Source: Puccinellia tenuiflora
Lineage: Eukaryota; Streptophyta; Magnoliopsida; Poales; Poaceae
Assembly (NCBI GenBank): GCA_012064385.1
Contig: QRDG01001852.1
Coordinates: 1-64,000, forward strand
DNA: 64,000 nt
Reading direction: 5' to 3'
The position numbers and the translations under genes are program-made. Below are positions 35,858-47,381 of this stretch, one piece after another. The notes beneath the pieces are model-generated. The model worked only from the letters and a program-made list of their open reading frames with translations. It did no database searches and had not been told where the DNA came from. Each line of letters opens with the position of its first letter. The first letter of the stretch is position 1.

Positions 35858-35875
35858 TCCCCGGCAACGGCGCCA
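35858..35875 (-). promoter_or_regulatory. PBS of element C
   Basis: The minus strand reads TGGCGCCGTTGCCGGGGA, ten bases from the LTR edge. It is the classic PBS of Athila-type elements. Confidence 0.85.
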
Positions 35876-35885
35876 GAAAAACCTT

Positions 35886-37662
35886 TGATGACGGGATTGA
35901 TGAGAGTGTTCTTCTCCCTCAACAATGCCAACAAGTACTCTTAATACCCTGAAAGGAAGATAATATATTAGGGATAGGTTGAGCCTCCAAGTGCAGAGTA
36001 TGTAGAAGTGGTAGTTTTTCTCCAAGAACATGACTCGAGGGTTTAATATCGAACTCTCGGGGAATAAGTAGTGTGGGTTTTATCTTCTTGTCCTTCTCTA
36101 GATTTCCTGCAAACAAAATATATTGCTTTGTGCCCTCAACCTCACCAAGTGGTTGTCAAGCACAAGGTGTGAGAATGATATTAAAATGATAATGAATGCA
36201 AAACAGTAAATAAAAATGCAATGGTGGTGAATAAGTATGCAAGGATGATAGTAATGATGATGGATGGTATTTTTTGGGTTTTTATATGTGAATGCAAGAA
36301 GTAAAAGTGTTTTTGTATTTTCTGATTTTAAAATGGCTGAATGTAAAAGATGCTTAAAAGTGGTTGGAAAGTTGTTTCTTATGATTAAAAATGGACCGGG
36401 GTTCATGGTTTCACACATGCACTCTCTCTTTAATATAGTGTGCCAAATGAGTAGACATAGATTTAACATATGAGATTGCAAACAAGGTTAATGACATGTT
36501 ACTAATTATATGGGCATCACGTCCTAACATAGAGACCTTTTGATTATTAGTCTCACTTATACTCCACCAAGAAGTGAACTAAATCATGCACCTTAGTAAT
36601 TAAGATAACATCATAGTATAGCTTTAAGATTAATGACATGAAGTGAAAATAAACACATGATGGATCTAGTCTTAGGTAGAGGCATGTCACTCCTCCTACC
36701 CTACAACATGGTATTTTGGTTTATCCCTATTGAGGTAACAAAGTAAGGTAAACACCCAATGGATCATGATATTAAGTTGTCAGCTTATCACTTCACCACC
36801 CCCGTTACTCCAACTAATGCACACGTTCCCCCACACACGCTCTCATAAACATGCTTGATCATAACAAGGATACAAGAACGGGGTACATAATATGCATCTA
36901 CTTTCATAACTGAAATATAACATTGCAATCTCAACATATATTAACTCATATAAAGATCCACCACAATGGTAATACAACGGTGACCGTAATCATGTTCAGC
37001 AGCTCATACGGTGCTAATTAGTGAAGCTCAAGAGAGAGAGATACATATGCTACTGCCACAAACCCATAGTCCAGAGGTGGACTACTCCCTCTTCATCATG
37101 GAGACGGTGGAGATGTTGATGGAGAAGAAGGAGACCTCTCCGGCAGGGCTCCGCCGGAGTTTTCCCCCTCCAATCTGCAGCCTCCTGGTCTCTGTTTCTT
37201 GTTTCTCTTCTGTGGCGGCTCTCCTCTCGAAGAACGTCGGGGGACCCTTTATATAGGCGTTTTTAGGTCACGAGGATGCTTCTGGGCGAAGGATCTACGC
37301 AAACGGGGCCACGAGGGCTGAATTAGGTGGGCCCACGCGGCCTGGTACTGTAGCCACGTGGGGCCCCCTATTTTGGCCCTCCGGCCTCCTTTCGCTTGCT
37401 TCTTTCGCTCCAATGTCTTCCTCCTTCCAAAATAATGACCCCCGTAAATTTATAGCTCATTATGACGTCGTTAAGGTCCTGAAACAAATAAAGAAAGAAA
37501 TAGGGGTTTTCTGCCTACGCAGGATTAATTCCATAAAAGGGGAAATCATTATTAATTACCAAAAATCATTAAATAACAGTAATATACCCCTTATATGATG
37601 CAAATATGAATGGAATATAAGTATTATAGTGCAAAGTTCATGTATGCATTTTAGATGCATCA
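35886..37662 (-). repeat. 5' LTR of element C
   Basis: 1777 bp, the partner of 8367-10151. The TATA box (minus) is at 37248-37256, and the TSD gcagt follows at 37663-37667. Confidence 0.92.
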
Positions 37663-37667
37663 GCAGT

Positions 37668-38690
37668 CGCGTCCGCCTCGACCTCCTCCTGAGGCAGCAC
37701 GACGCCCACCAGGCCCCGCGCATTGAAGGTCGGCACCTCTTGCCAGATCTGGTCCTGCGGGCCCTACTTCCTCTTGTACAGCGAGCAGACTTCTCCGGCG
37801 GCCTTCCCGACACCCCACGCTCCGAAGAGCGCGCGAGTAGCGGCATCGACCGCCGCGGCATTAAGCCCACAATTCGACAGCCGGATGTCGTCCGGCGAGC
37901 TTGTCAATGTCCACATCGGTCTCGAGTTCTCCTGCAGCGGCGCCACGCTCTGCCACAGGAACTCCGCCACCACCAACTGCCCCGTGAGGCCCTTCTGCTT
38001 CAGCAGGGCGACCCGCTCCATGAGGGGCCGCATCGCCTCGCCCCCGCGCAGGCGGGAGCTGCACCACACCGCAGGGATTTTCTTCGGCCGCTCGGTGGGG
38101 AGCTCGAGCAGCACCTCGTCGCCTCGACCGACCTCCACGTACACCCAGTCACGGCGGAAGTCCTCCAGCTTCCTGGTCACCGCCATGGAGATTCGGTCTC
38201 CCGACACCTTGGGCTCCAGATGGAAGGAGATGCAGCCAATGATGTCTGGCACGCTCAGCGTAGGCTGTAGAAGTGGGAGAAGAAGGCCACGGATGGCTCT
38301 ACACCGAGGAACATCTTGCAAAGATAGGCGAAGGTGTGGAGGATGGTGATTGAGGCCGGATGGAGGTGAAGGAGTTGAATCCGGTAATGTCGCAGGATCT
38401 CCAGACGGAAGGCGGAGAATGGCGGGATCAGACCAGCCATCAGCATGTGGGTGAAGACGGGCTGCAGTGCCCCGCCGCTGCGCCTCGTCGAACCTGGCCC
38501 TAACCTTAGTCGCGCCATGATCGTTGAAGGCATCAGCGACCAAGCTGCGGACTTTAGCGAGGGCCTCATCGCTACGAATGCGCGAGACCCCGAGCACCAC
38601 GGGCATGTACGCCTCTGTCTCCTCCACTACGTTCTTGCCCCGGCTTGCGGAGGACCTGGTGGGAGACATGGCGGCGGGGTGAAGCTTTAA
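37668..38690 (-). pseudogene. aORF of element B, N-terminal part
   Basis: The minus-strand frame starts near 38669 (MSPTRSSASRGKNV). It shifts near 38470 into the domain segment (GLIPPFSAFRLEILRHYRI, FAYLCKMFLGVEPSVAFF), shifts back near 38270, and continues through ISFHLEPKVSGDRISM and KGLTGQLVVAEFLWQSVAPLQ. A stop lies near 37765. It resumes at 8361 beyond element C. It has the same architecture as the aORFs in D and H. Confidence 0.75.
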
Positions 38691-38985
38691 CTTGAGGTCG
38701 CAGGGGAGAAGAGAGTTGGCTAGCGCTCAGGTGAAGACTCGGAGGTGCGGAAGATGAGGACCGACGTGGTTCTCCCCTCCTTATAAGCAAGGATGGGACG
38801 GTTACAATACCACGACGAGGAGATCGTGGGTGTGTGCAGCAAAAGGGTCGGACGCGTGGCGTAGCCGGTTCTAACAGCCTTTAGGTCCTCCGCCTCTTCA
38901 CCTCCGCCGCCTCGTCTTCATCGTCCGGACTTCGCATCCTCGACTCCAGCGGTGGACGCGCTCGAGACGTGGGCCCGGGGGCTAC

Positions 38986-39482
38986 TATCGGGACTAGGGG
39001 AACCAGGGTCCCCTGTCCCAGCTGTCGGCGGCCCCGATCGCTCCACGACATCACCAAGATCCAGCACGCGCCTCGTGAGGGACCCCGCTCCCTCTTTGGT
39101 GTTTAAAGCTCCCGTTGAGGGACCCGCTCTAGGGGACGATGTCAGCAAGTCACGCAACCTCCTTTGTCCTCTCTTGACCAATTGTGGTAGCCCTTCCCGC
39201 CAAGAGGAAGAGGCTCGGGTCACTATAAAAGGCCGCTCACTGCTTCCATTGTAGAGGGTTCCCAGTTCTCGGTTCGGAGGGTTCGGAACTCCAACAACTT
39301 ACACCCGTAATATAACCAGACAAGCAGGAGTAGGGTTTTACACCTCGATGGTGGCCTGAACCTGTGTAAATCTTGTGTGTGTTCTTGCTCCGCTCGCTCC
39401 GGTCCTCGCAGAGATTTTGTTGGTAGACTAGCTCTCAACCCCGTGGAAGAACATAGGTCCATCGGAACCCACAAATCCGACA
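38986..39482 (+). repeat. 3' LTR of element B
   Basis: It begins TATCGGG (decayed TGTCGGG) right after the PPT, ends ...aatccgaca, and is about 497 bp. TATA box at 39223-39232 (ctataaaagg). Its sequence differs from the D LTR, so B is a different family of the same lineage. Confidence 0.8.
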
Positions 39483-40156
39483 GTGATACTCATAATTGTG
39501 CTGGATTTAGTAGACCATCTTCATATTGGCTCTTGTGTTGTATAGTCTCATTTATTTCCAAGTGTTTATATTGTCTCCTATTGTCTTCCTTGCCTCTTGC
39601 ATGGATCCTATTTTTCATTTGGTATAGTTTAGTGTTGTAAATGACATATGGAGATTAATGATCCCTTGTGTGTGTATTTTGTATTCAAATGCAAATATCA
39701 AGATAATGCATGAATCTTGGGGGAGCTTCTGTTTATTATTTAGAACCCTATCCTATCAATCAATATTTGATCCTTTCAATTGGCATTTGATTTTGTCTTA
39801 TGTGTTTATGGAAGACAAACCTTTTCTTTTGATGCTTTGTGCCATCATAAAAAGTGTAGTGAGTGTTTGGTTTATTTGTTGTAACCTTGCTCTCTCTAGG
39901 GAGTTGCTTTCTCATTCCTCATTTTGTGTTTTATCTTCATGAATGAGAAATTCCTTTTGAGCTTTATCATATTCTATCTTCTATGCTCTTTGGCTTTGTT
40001 TCGATACCTTCAATTGTATAGATATTTGTTTCCATTAGTATCTCTTATGGGAGCTTTGATACCTTGCTTCTTGACTTATCTTTTACTTGATATCTTTAGA
40101 GTAATATCTTTTTAGGTATCCTCGCTTCTAGTTGGTATATTTTTTCAATTGGTGTC
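39483..40156 (+). mobile_element. element F, first fragment: T-rich interior of a large non-coding retroelement
   Basis: No credible ORF. The thymine-rich style with recurrent 'ttcaattggtat' and 'gggggagctt' phrases is shared with 56960-58465, which ends in a PPT and LTR. It is interrupted by G at the TSD gtgtc (40152-40156). The relation to B at 39482 is unclear. Confidence 0.6.
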
Positions 40157-41723
40157 TGCTGCTGTATTAAAATAAGTTGGGTGGTGCCCCAAGCGAAGGC
40201 GGAATTGCAGCTACTAGCAGTTTTCCCTCGTTTAACGAATCGAGGTTTATCGAACCAGTATGACTTTGAAATCAACAACAAGGTGAATGTTGAATATCTC
40301 TGGCATTTGAACTTCAACAGACGTGGACCTGCACACACTCAACCAAAATACTTTGCCCCCAATGGCGGAAAGGTTGTCAATCTTTCCGGTCTCGCAGAAA
40401 ACAAAGCGGTTAATTGCATGATGAAATAGATAAAATATGAAAAGTGACCAGAGCAATAATGATAATTAAAAGCAAGTAAATGAGGTTGTAAACAATGTAA
40501 AAAGATGGACCGGGGGCCATGGGTTCACTAGTGGAGTCTCTCAAGTAAATAAAATATGCATGTGATGGGTGAACGAATTACAGCTAGGCAATTGACAAGA
40601 TCATGACACAAACCCAATTTAGCTATGACAAAAAGGACATGATAATATTTATGGAGGTATCACGACAAGGAACAAGACCGTTGAGTCCAACTATGTCTTT
40701 GTCTAAAAAGTCCACCGTGGGATCGCTATCCAGCCTGTCACCCAACGGTATTAAGTTGCAAGCAACAGACAATTGCATTAAGTAAAGTGCATAAAGTAAG
40801 CAATACTAATATCAAAAGGGACATTAACATCGCTGTTTTATCCTTAGTATCAAGAGCACACCCTCGCCCTTAGACGTTTCTGTCACTCGTGCCCAGGAAC
40901 AAAAGGGGGCATGAACCCACTATCTAGCATAAATACCCTCTCTTGGAGATACACATAATCACTTGGCCAAAGTAACTACGCACATCGGATAGCATGCAAG
41001 AACATAAATTACTCATATAAGAATCATGCACAATCTGAACATAACTTCATAATCCATCGGATCCCAGCAAACACTTCACATAGCATTACAATAATCGATC
41101 TTGATCATGTTAGGCAGCTCACAAGATCATAAGACATGAAGCACAAGAGAGAGAGACTACCAACTAGCTACTGCCATGGACCCGTAGTCCAAGGTGAGAC
41201 TACTCACAAATCATTCTGAAGGAAGGCATGGCGATGAAAAGCCCTCCGAGATCGATCTCCCCTCCGGCAGAGTGCCGGGATCAGCTTCAGATTGGACCCC
41301 GAACTAGGGTTTTCGGTGATGGCGCGTCGGGGTTGAGTTTCTGGAAAATAATGGCCGCCTCGAGGTTTTTAGGTTAAATGGGATTTTATAGGCGTCGAAG
41401 GGGGCCGAGGAGGTGCCCCACGGGCAGGGGCGGGCCACCCGCGGGTGGCCCCCAGGCCGTGGCAGCTGGCCGCACCTGGCATGTGGGTGGCCCCCAGGGC
41501 TGCCCTTTGGTGTCCTGGTGCCTTCCGTCGCATAAAAAATCTCCGTAAATTTTCGTCCAATTCCGAGAATATTTCCAGAAGTAAATTTTCTGAAATACAA
41601 AAACAGCAAAAACAGGGAACTGGCACTTGGCATCTTGTCAATAGGTTAGTCCGACAAAATGCATAAAAATGATATAAATGACAGTAAAAACATGTGACAA
41701 TAACACAAAACTAGCATGGATCA
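40157..41723 (-). repeat. 3' LTR of element G, lacking its first 33 bases
   Basis: In element orientation it starts TGATCCATGC instead of TGATACGTC...GAGTGATCCATGC as in the 5' LTR. The lost 33 bases lie between two TGAT copies. TATA (minus) at 41383-41390. Confidence 0.9.
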
Positions 41724-41765
41724 GCATCCCCAAGCTTAACTCCTACTCGTCCTCGAGTAGGTAAG
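41724..41765 (-). promoter_or_regulatory. PPT and hairpin of element G
   Basis: The minus strand reads acctactcgaggacgagtag, then gagttaagcttggggatgc, adjoining the LTR. It is essentially identical to A. Confidence 0.8.
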
Positions 41766-44165
41766 TGATAACAAATAATTTTTTATGAGACATGCAACCA
41801 ACACATTCTTGATCAAGATAGTGATGCAAATCAAAGGATGTGAATGAAGAGATAGAAAACAATTGTCTATAATTGACAGCAAGAAAGCAATGAATAAACA
41901 AGTTGAATCATCCAAGCAAAACCTTTCATAAATAGTATGTCAAAGACATGAAAACAATGTGATCAACATATTTGACTAATTCACAAGGATAATAATTCCA
42001 TGACAAAAGTGTTTGAGAATCAACACAAAGGAAGATGTAAGTATTAGCAAAGAGCTTCAACTTCCGACGGCTTATCTTATAGATAAAGTCAATATAAAGA
42101 TTCATGTTTAATCTTGATAATGTAATATGCTCAACGATACCCAGGGTCAATGCTAGATGTTTGCTTTTGTGGAGATAGAAGGAAAAAGGGAAAACTGACT
42201 CAACATTAAAAGTAAAAGAAAGGCCCTTCGCAGAGGGAAGCAGGGATTAGTCATGTGCTAGAGCTTTTTGGTTTTTAAAACAGAAGTAAAATGATTTTGA
42301 GGTATGCATGCTTTCGTCAATGACTTCACAACAGAGAAACTATCTAGTCCCTCATGACAAGCAAGGTTTTTAGACTTGTGAGAGCAGCTAGTTCTTAGAA
42401 GAGCGAGTAATCCATCAACACCGTCCAATGTTTGGGCTGATTTCTCATATTTGCATTGCGCAGAGGAGAATTGTGAGTTATATTTATATTTTTGCTTAAG
42501 CTGCTCTCGGGTTGATTCAGGTGAAGACGTAATCCATCAACACCGGGTGAAAGGGGGGAAATGACCTCGCTTGTCACAAGTTATATCTAGGTCTCTACTG
42601 CTCCCTCATGAGCTTAAAAACAGAGGCACAAAGAAGAAGTATTTTGAATTTTTAAAGTTAGCACATGACAAATTTACTTGGAATGGTTGGAAATACCATG
42701 CATAGGTAGATATGGTGGACTCAGCTGGCAAGAAAGTTTGGCTTTGGGGATTGGATGCACGAGTGAACCATACACTCAGTACGAATTTTTAGGCTTCGCA
42801 AAAAAGTGTTCGAAGCAAACATCTAACAATAACCGGTAACAGAACAACATAAGACATTTACCGGTCATAACCATAAAAACTCTACACCGTCTCCCTTGTG
42901 AATCAAACAATTCTTTTGATGGAAAGATTAGCACTATGAAAAACCACACAATTTCAAGCTTTCAACCATATTTCTTTACTAATCAATTCCACTCAAATAA
43001 CCAGCAAGTTTTAGCATTCAACTTAACATCTCAAAACAATTGAGAAGCATCAAGTATCCACACCATGATCTACAAAACTATGCAGGATTTTCATTTTATT
43101 CTATAATCACACAAACAGCAGTTTGTCGCATTGACAATTTAAGTAATTTTTCAACAACAACTCTCCAACAAGTATAAGTGAAGAACAAGAGAGTTTAACT
43201 TAACAACTAGCAGCTCTAAACAAGATAAAAGCTAAAAGCGAGAGCTTACTAGAAAACAGGCAGTAGCTAAGAATACTCAAAAAGATATAAGCGAAGCAAA
43301 GGAGTATTCAAACGAAAAAGCGGAGCGTGTCTCTCTCCCACACAAATAAAGCTAGGATCCAACAAAGATATGACTAGCAAACAAACTAACAAAACTAAAA
43401 GTAAAAATACGTTCCAAGCATAGCACATAATATGTAAAGTGTTAAAAACGAAGTTTAACGAAGACGACCTTATGATAGTCGATGAAGATAAGGAGATGCC
43501 TTGGGCATCCCCAAGCTTTGACTCTTGATAGTTCTTGATATTCAGAGGGGGTGCCATGGGGGCATCCCCAAGCTTGAGCTCTGATCCATCCTCGATTTCT
43601 TCATATTCCTCTCCTTTGGAACTTAAAAACTCTCTTCACACAAAACTGCTCATAATCTGATTAGAGGGTTAGTGCTCATAAATTAAAATGCACATGTGTT
43701 CAACTCATGACAAATTGCAAACCAACTTAATTAAACATTAGCTAGTGTTTACTAAGCCTCAATGATGCACTCTACCCCTAGAGTATCACATATGAAGATG
43801 GTAAAAAGACAAATGCAAAATAAAAGCAAAATCTGTCAAAATCTGAACAGCCTGTAAAGATCGAATTTTTCGAGGCAGTTCTGCAGGTCAAATCAAAAAA
43901 CTTAAAACTAATGAAAGATAGATAAAAGCATTTTGCCTTCTGTCAAAAATTATCAGAAAAATATAAAATTCTGGCGAGTTTAGAATTTTCGTGCAACAGG
44001 CGCACAGAATCTGTTTTTGGACAGCAACACAATACCTCGCACATTCAATGCATTAGAGGCTAAACTTGGCACAAAAAACCAAAAGAAAAAGATACAATGA
44101 AGTTGCTACAGAGGTAATAACTTCATGACTCAAGAAAATCAAAAAGTAAACTGAAAATAAAAGAT
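41766..44165 (-). other. AT-rich non-coding 3' interior of element G
   Basis: Inverted and diverged relative to element A 1600-4050. It holds the 17-mer at 42707-42723 and two PPT-like hairpins (43491-43585). I see no credible ORF. Confidence 0.7.
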
Positions 44166-44214
44166 GGGTTGCCTCCAAACAAGCGCTTTTCTTTAACGCC
44201 TTTTAGCTAGGCAC
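44166..44214 (-). repeat. conserved gcgctt/ggaggcaaccc block of element G
   Basis: The minus strand reads gcctagctaaaaggcgttaa...aaaagcgcttgtttggaggcaaccc. It lies immediately downstream of the gag stop. Confidence 0.75.
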
Positions 44215-44225
44215 AATGCCAAATA

Positions 44226-44952
44226 TCAAGTTTTTTCGGGATCAAAGACATCATCATTCTTATCAAATTCATGCATTGTGGAACTTGGAAAAGTACCTCC
44301 AGCAATACTATTAGTACCAACAATTGGTGGAGCAAAAGTAGTTTTACCCACTAGGGCTCCTCCCTTATAATCCTTGGAAATTTGAGTTTCCTTTACCAAC
44401 CTCAACTCCTCTTTTCCTGCAAATGATGTATTAATTTTAGTAGTATTCTTTTGCACAAATATAAATTTAGGTACTTTGGGGGCCAAAACCTCTCTCTTTT
44501 TAAATTTAGATGGAGAAAAGGGTGCTCCAGAGGTATCAATTGCTTCCCCCAATTTATCAATTCGATTAATAGCTCTTGTAGTTTCAAGGGACTTAATACT
44601 TTTAGCAATGTCTTTTAGGCACCCAACAAGCTTTTTAATACCATCAAGAATTCCCTTATCTATTTCTCTTATCATATCCACACTTGGTACATTATCTTCT
44701 ATAACTTCTATCCTTTGCATGACATGTTCTAAAGGGATTTCAATTTTACGATCATTAGTTGGTGGAATCCCCACAAGACCCTCTATAACATTAAAAGCTT
44801 CCAAAGCATTAATTCCTAGGAAATTTCCACCTGTGATAGTATCTAGGACATACCTATACCAACTTGTAATACCAATATAAAAATTTCTAAGGAGAACAGT
44901 GGCCAATGGTTTTTTAGCGGATCTATGACGAGCATCATTAATTTTGTACCAA
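44226..44952 (-). pseudogene. gag of element G, C-terminal part
   Basis: The minus-strand frame of 226 codons continues upstream to the H insertion in an open frame with a DAWYKINDARHRSAKK-type segment. It then reads TVLLRNFYIGITSWYRYVLD and GGNFLGINALEAFNVIEGLVG, a typical Athila-lineage gag. It ends in an acidic/Lys-rich tail without a zinc knuckle. The N-terminal 27 residues are at 48908-48988, on the other side of H. Apart from that insertion the frame is open. Confidence 0.85.
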
Positions 44953-45511
44953 GTGATGGGGGATACTTTATAGGTAGGCCCATGGACCCGGAAAGTAGAC
45001 CCGCCAAGACCAAGAGGGCCAACGCCGAGTCACGAGACAAGTCGCATGGGCTGGGCTGGAGACAAGCCGACCAAGGCCCGTGTGGAGAAAGGAGCTCGTC
45101 CAAAGAAGGAGTCCAAGTACAACCCGGAGTCTAACTTGGAAGACCAAGACGTAGAGTAGGACTCCGTGTTCTAGTGTGACTCGGTATAGCCTGTAAGTCC
45201 AGGGACCCGGCAGCCTTTATAAGCAGGGTCCTGGACCTTAGATCGATGAGTTCAACCAGCAGAGAGAAACCCTAGCCACCAGAGAGAAGTCGCCGGCTCC
45301 TGAGTTGTGGGAGCCGGGTCCTTGTAATCGAGATATAATCAAGAGCAATAACATAGAAGCAGGAAGTAGGTCTTTACCTCGAATCAGAGGGGCCGAACCT
45401 GGGTAAATCCTTGTTCCTTGGCGAGATTAACCGTTCCTACGTACTTCAGTCATCAATGGCCCCGGAACTCATCTTCCCTGAGGAAGAACTTGCCGTGACA
45501 ACCCCACGACA
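44953..45511 (+). repeat. 5' LTR of element H
   Basis: TGATGGGGGATAC...CCCACGACA, 559 bp, TATA-like tttataag at 45217-45224. A second member of the family starts at 63658. Confidence 0.88.
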
Positions 45512-45512
45512 G

Positions 45513-47381
45513 ATGGCGCCCACCGTGGGGCCTATGGTGACAAAAGGAGTTGAGATCGTTGGAGCTGCTCGTCGGGCTATGGAGAAACTCTCCATCGGGC
45601 GGGTCTACACGGATGAGCATGGAGAGACCGAGATCGATGACTCAGGCTGGACTTCGGAGATGAACGAAGTCGACAAAGGCTACCAGCTTGTCTTTGGAGG
45701 AATCAACATGTTCGTCGGGATGGTTCGCGCGTCGGGTCTTCGCGTGAACTCGGCGGAGTCAGTATCAGAGCCAACCGTTATCATCGAGTCCGACGGCGAG
45801 GAGTCGGTCGGAACTTCAGAGGTCGGCATCATCGCCGAGTCTAAGGAACTCCTAGCTGAGAAACCAGAGATGCTGCAAGAGTCAGATTCAGATTATGATG
45901 CAGATTCAGAGTCCATCCTACCCTTGTTTGAAGATCGGCTTGGGTATGGGATAGAGGAACAGGATTATGAGGAGTCGCCAGTACGCGCTCGTGTTGTGGG
46001 AGTCTACATGTCTGGAAACACTGGGAATCAGTTTGATCCGACTCTATTGACAAAGGAAATTAATGCAAGTAATGCCGCTGAGAGGGCGGCTGAGTTAACC
46101 AATGCTCGTACTGCGTTGGAGAAGCAACTAGCTGATATTACAGAGGCAAATCGTAGATTGGCCGAAGAGCGGGCCCGAGTCCAGGATGAAGCTCAAGTTG
46201 TGCGGAGGCGCCGCGAGGAGCTTACTTCAATTCAACACCGCAGAGCCAGGAGTCGCTTGCATGATGGAGTCCACATCAATCCAACCAATTTATTCACCAC
46301 ACCTAATGGTCCAGGCAGAGGAGCCGGACTGGGAGGCTCAGCGGCAGCAGGAGGCGCCGCAGGAGGAGCTGGAGGAGCACCACCACCACCACCACCACCA
46401 CCCCCAGAAGGACCGGGAGGCAGCCGTACCAACGGACCACCGCCTGAAGGAGGAGTCGGAGGAGGAGCATCTGGTGGCTTAGGGTCTCAGCCTAACAGAT
46501 TTCATACCCCAGAGGGACATTACTCTAATCCTATGGACAACGTTCACGCGGCGACTCTGAGATTGGAGAATATTGTGGTACCAGAGGGACCAGCAGGACA
46601 GGAGACTCGTGAGGCTATCGAGCTACTGAAGACAGCTTTGACTCAGCAAGCTTTGTATCCAACCTTTCCAGATGCAAGTAGACTACATTCAACACCCTTT
46701 AACTCAGGTACGAGGAGTCGGCACGGTGAGTCCAACCCGGCCAACTCTACGAGTGCAAGGCGTCGTGAACTAGTGAGGAATCGTGCAAACATGCCAACTA
46801 CTTCACAGGCTCAGCTAGTGGTTGATGAAGCAAGGCAACGACGGGAAAGAGAAGCAGCAAGAGCTCGGGAGGCAGAGAGGGACAGAGCGTTAGTGGGTGC
46901 AGCCAACCCGCCTCAGCCAACCCGGGTGCACGAGGAGGTGACTTCTCCTGGTGCTTCCCCAGCGTTAACAGGACCAGAGTGCCTGTCTGATGCCATCAGA
47001 TCCGAGTCCTTCCCCAGCAGTTTCAAGGAGCCGCGCAAGGTTCCAAACTATGAGCCAAACATGGACCCGACCTCTTGGTTGGGTACATACGAGATGGCGA
47101 TGAGTATTCACAATGCCACAGGCAATCTGTGTGCCAAGTTCATGTATCTTATGATGGAGGGAGTAGCCAAGGTTTGGATGCGCAACTTGCCTCCTAGGTC
47201 AATCAACTCTTGGGAGCAATTGAAGGCGGCTTTTATTCAGAACTTCCAGGGCACATGCAAAAAACTCAGCACCATCGAGGACCTGGAGCGGTGTGTCCAG
47301 AGGAAGGGCGAGTCGGCAAGGCACTGGATGAAGCGAGTCTCAGAGATCATTAACTCCTCTGCATGTGTTCTTCAGGCTTAG
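45513..47381 (+). pseudogene. gag of element H, C-terminally truncated
   Basis: Open from within the LTR. The first ATG past the LTR is 45513, the next in-frame one 45534, and the true start is uncertain. The order is an acidic N-terminal third, coiled coil (AAERAAELTNARTALEKQL), Gly/Pro-rich linker with a run of prolines from a CCA microsatellite (46378-46407), Arg/Glu-rich helix, then a gag domain (MDPTSWLGTYEMAMSIHNAT, KVWMRNLPPRSINSWEQL, AFIQNFQGTCKKLSTIEDLE). Homology ends near EIINSSA at about 47355. The last codons are antisense-ORF sequence. The zinc knuckle and all pol are lost. Confidence 0.85.
45514..45531 (+). promoter_or_regulatory. PBS of element H
   Basis: tggcgcccaccgtggggc starts two bases after the LTR. 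The first gag-frame ATG (45513) overlaps it. Confidence 0.7.

Larger units (their letters stand above)
8367..37662 (-). mobile_element. element C: Athila-like Ty3/gypsy with gag and protease remnants, nested in B
   Basis: LTR 8367-10151 (3') and LTR 35886-37662 (5') flank the element, with perfect TSD gcagt at 8362-8366 and 37663-37667. The minus-strand PBS TGGCGCCGTTGCCGGGGA lies at 35858-35875 and the PPT lies against the left LTR. Without the nested D it would be about 7.35 kb. It retains gag and aspartic protease remnants, but reverse transcriptase, RNase H and integrase are absent. The protease is followed directly by the gcgctt/gggaggcaaccc block and a long AT-rich tail. It is therefore non-autonomous. 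Confidence 0.93.
37668..39482 (+). mobile_element. element B, right part with 3' LTR
   Basis: Continuation of B after the C insertion. It holds the N-terminal half of the antisense ORF, about 300 bp of GC-rich spacer, the PPT gggcccgggggctac (38971-38985) and the 3' LTR. Confidence 0.8.
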
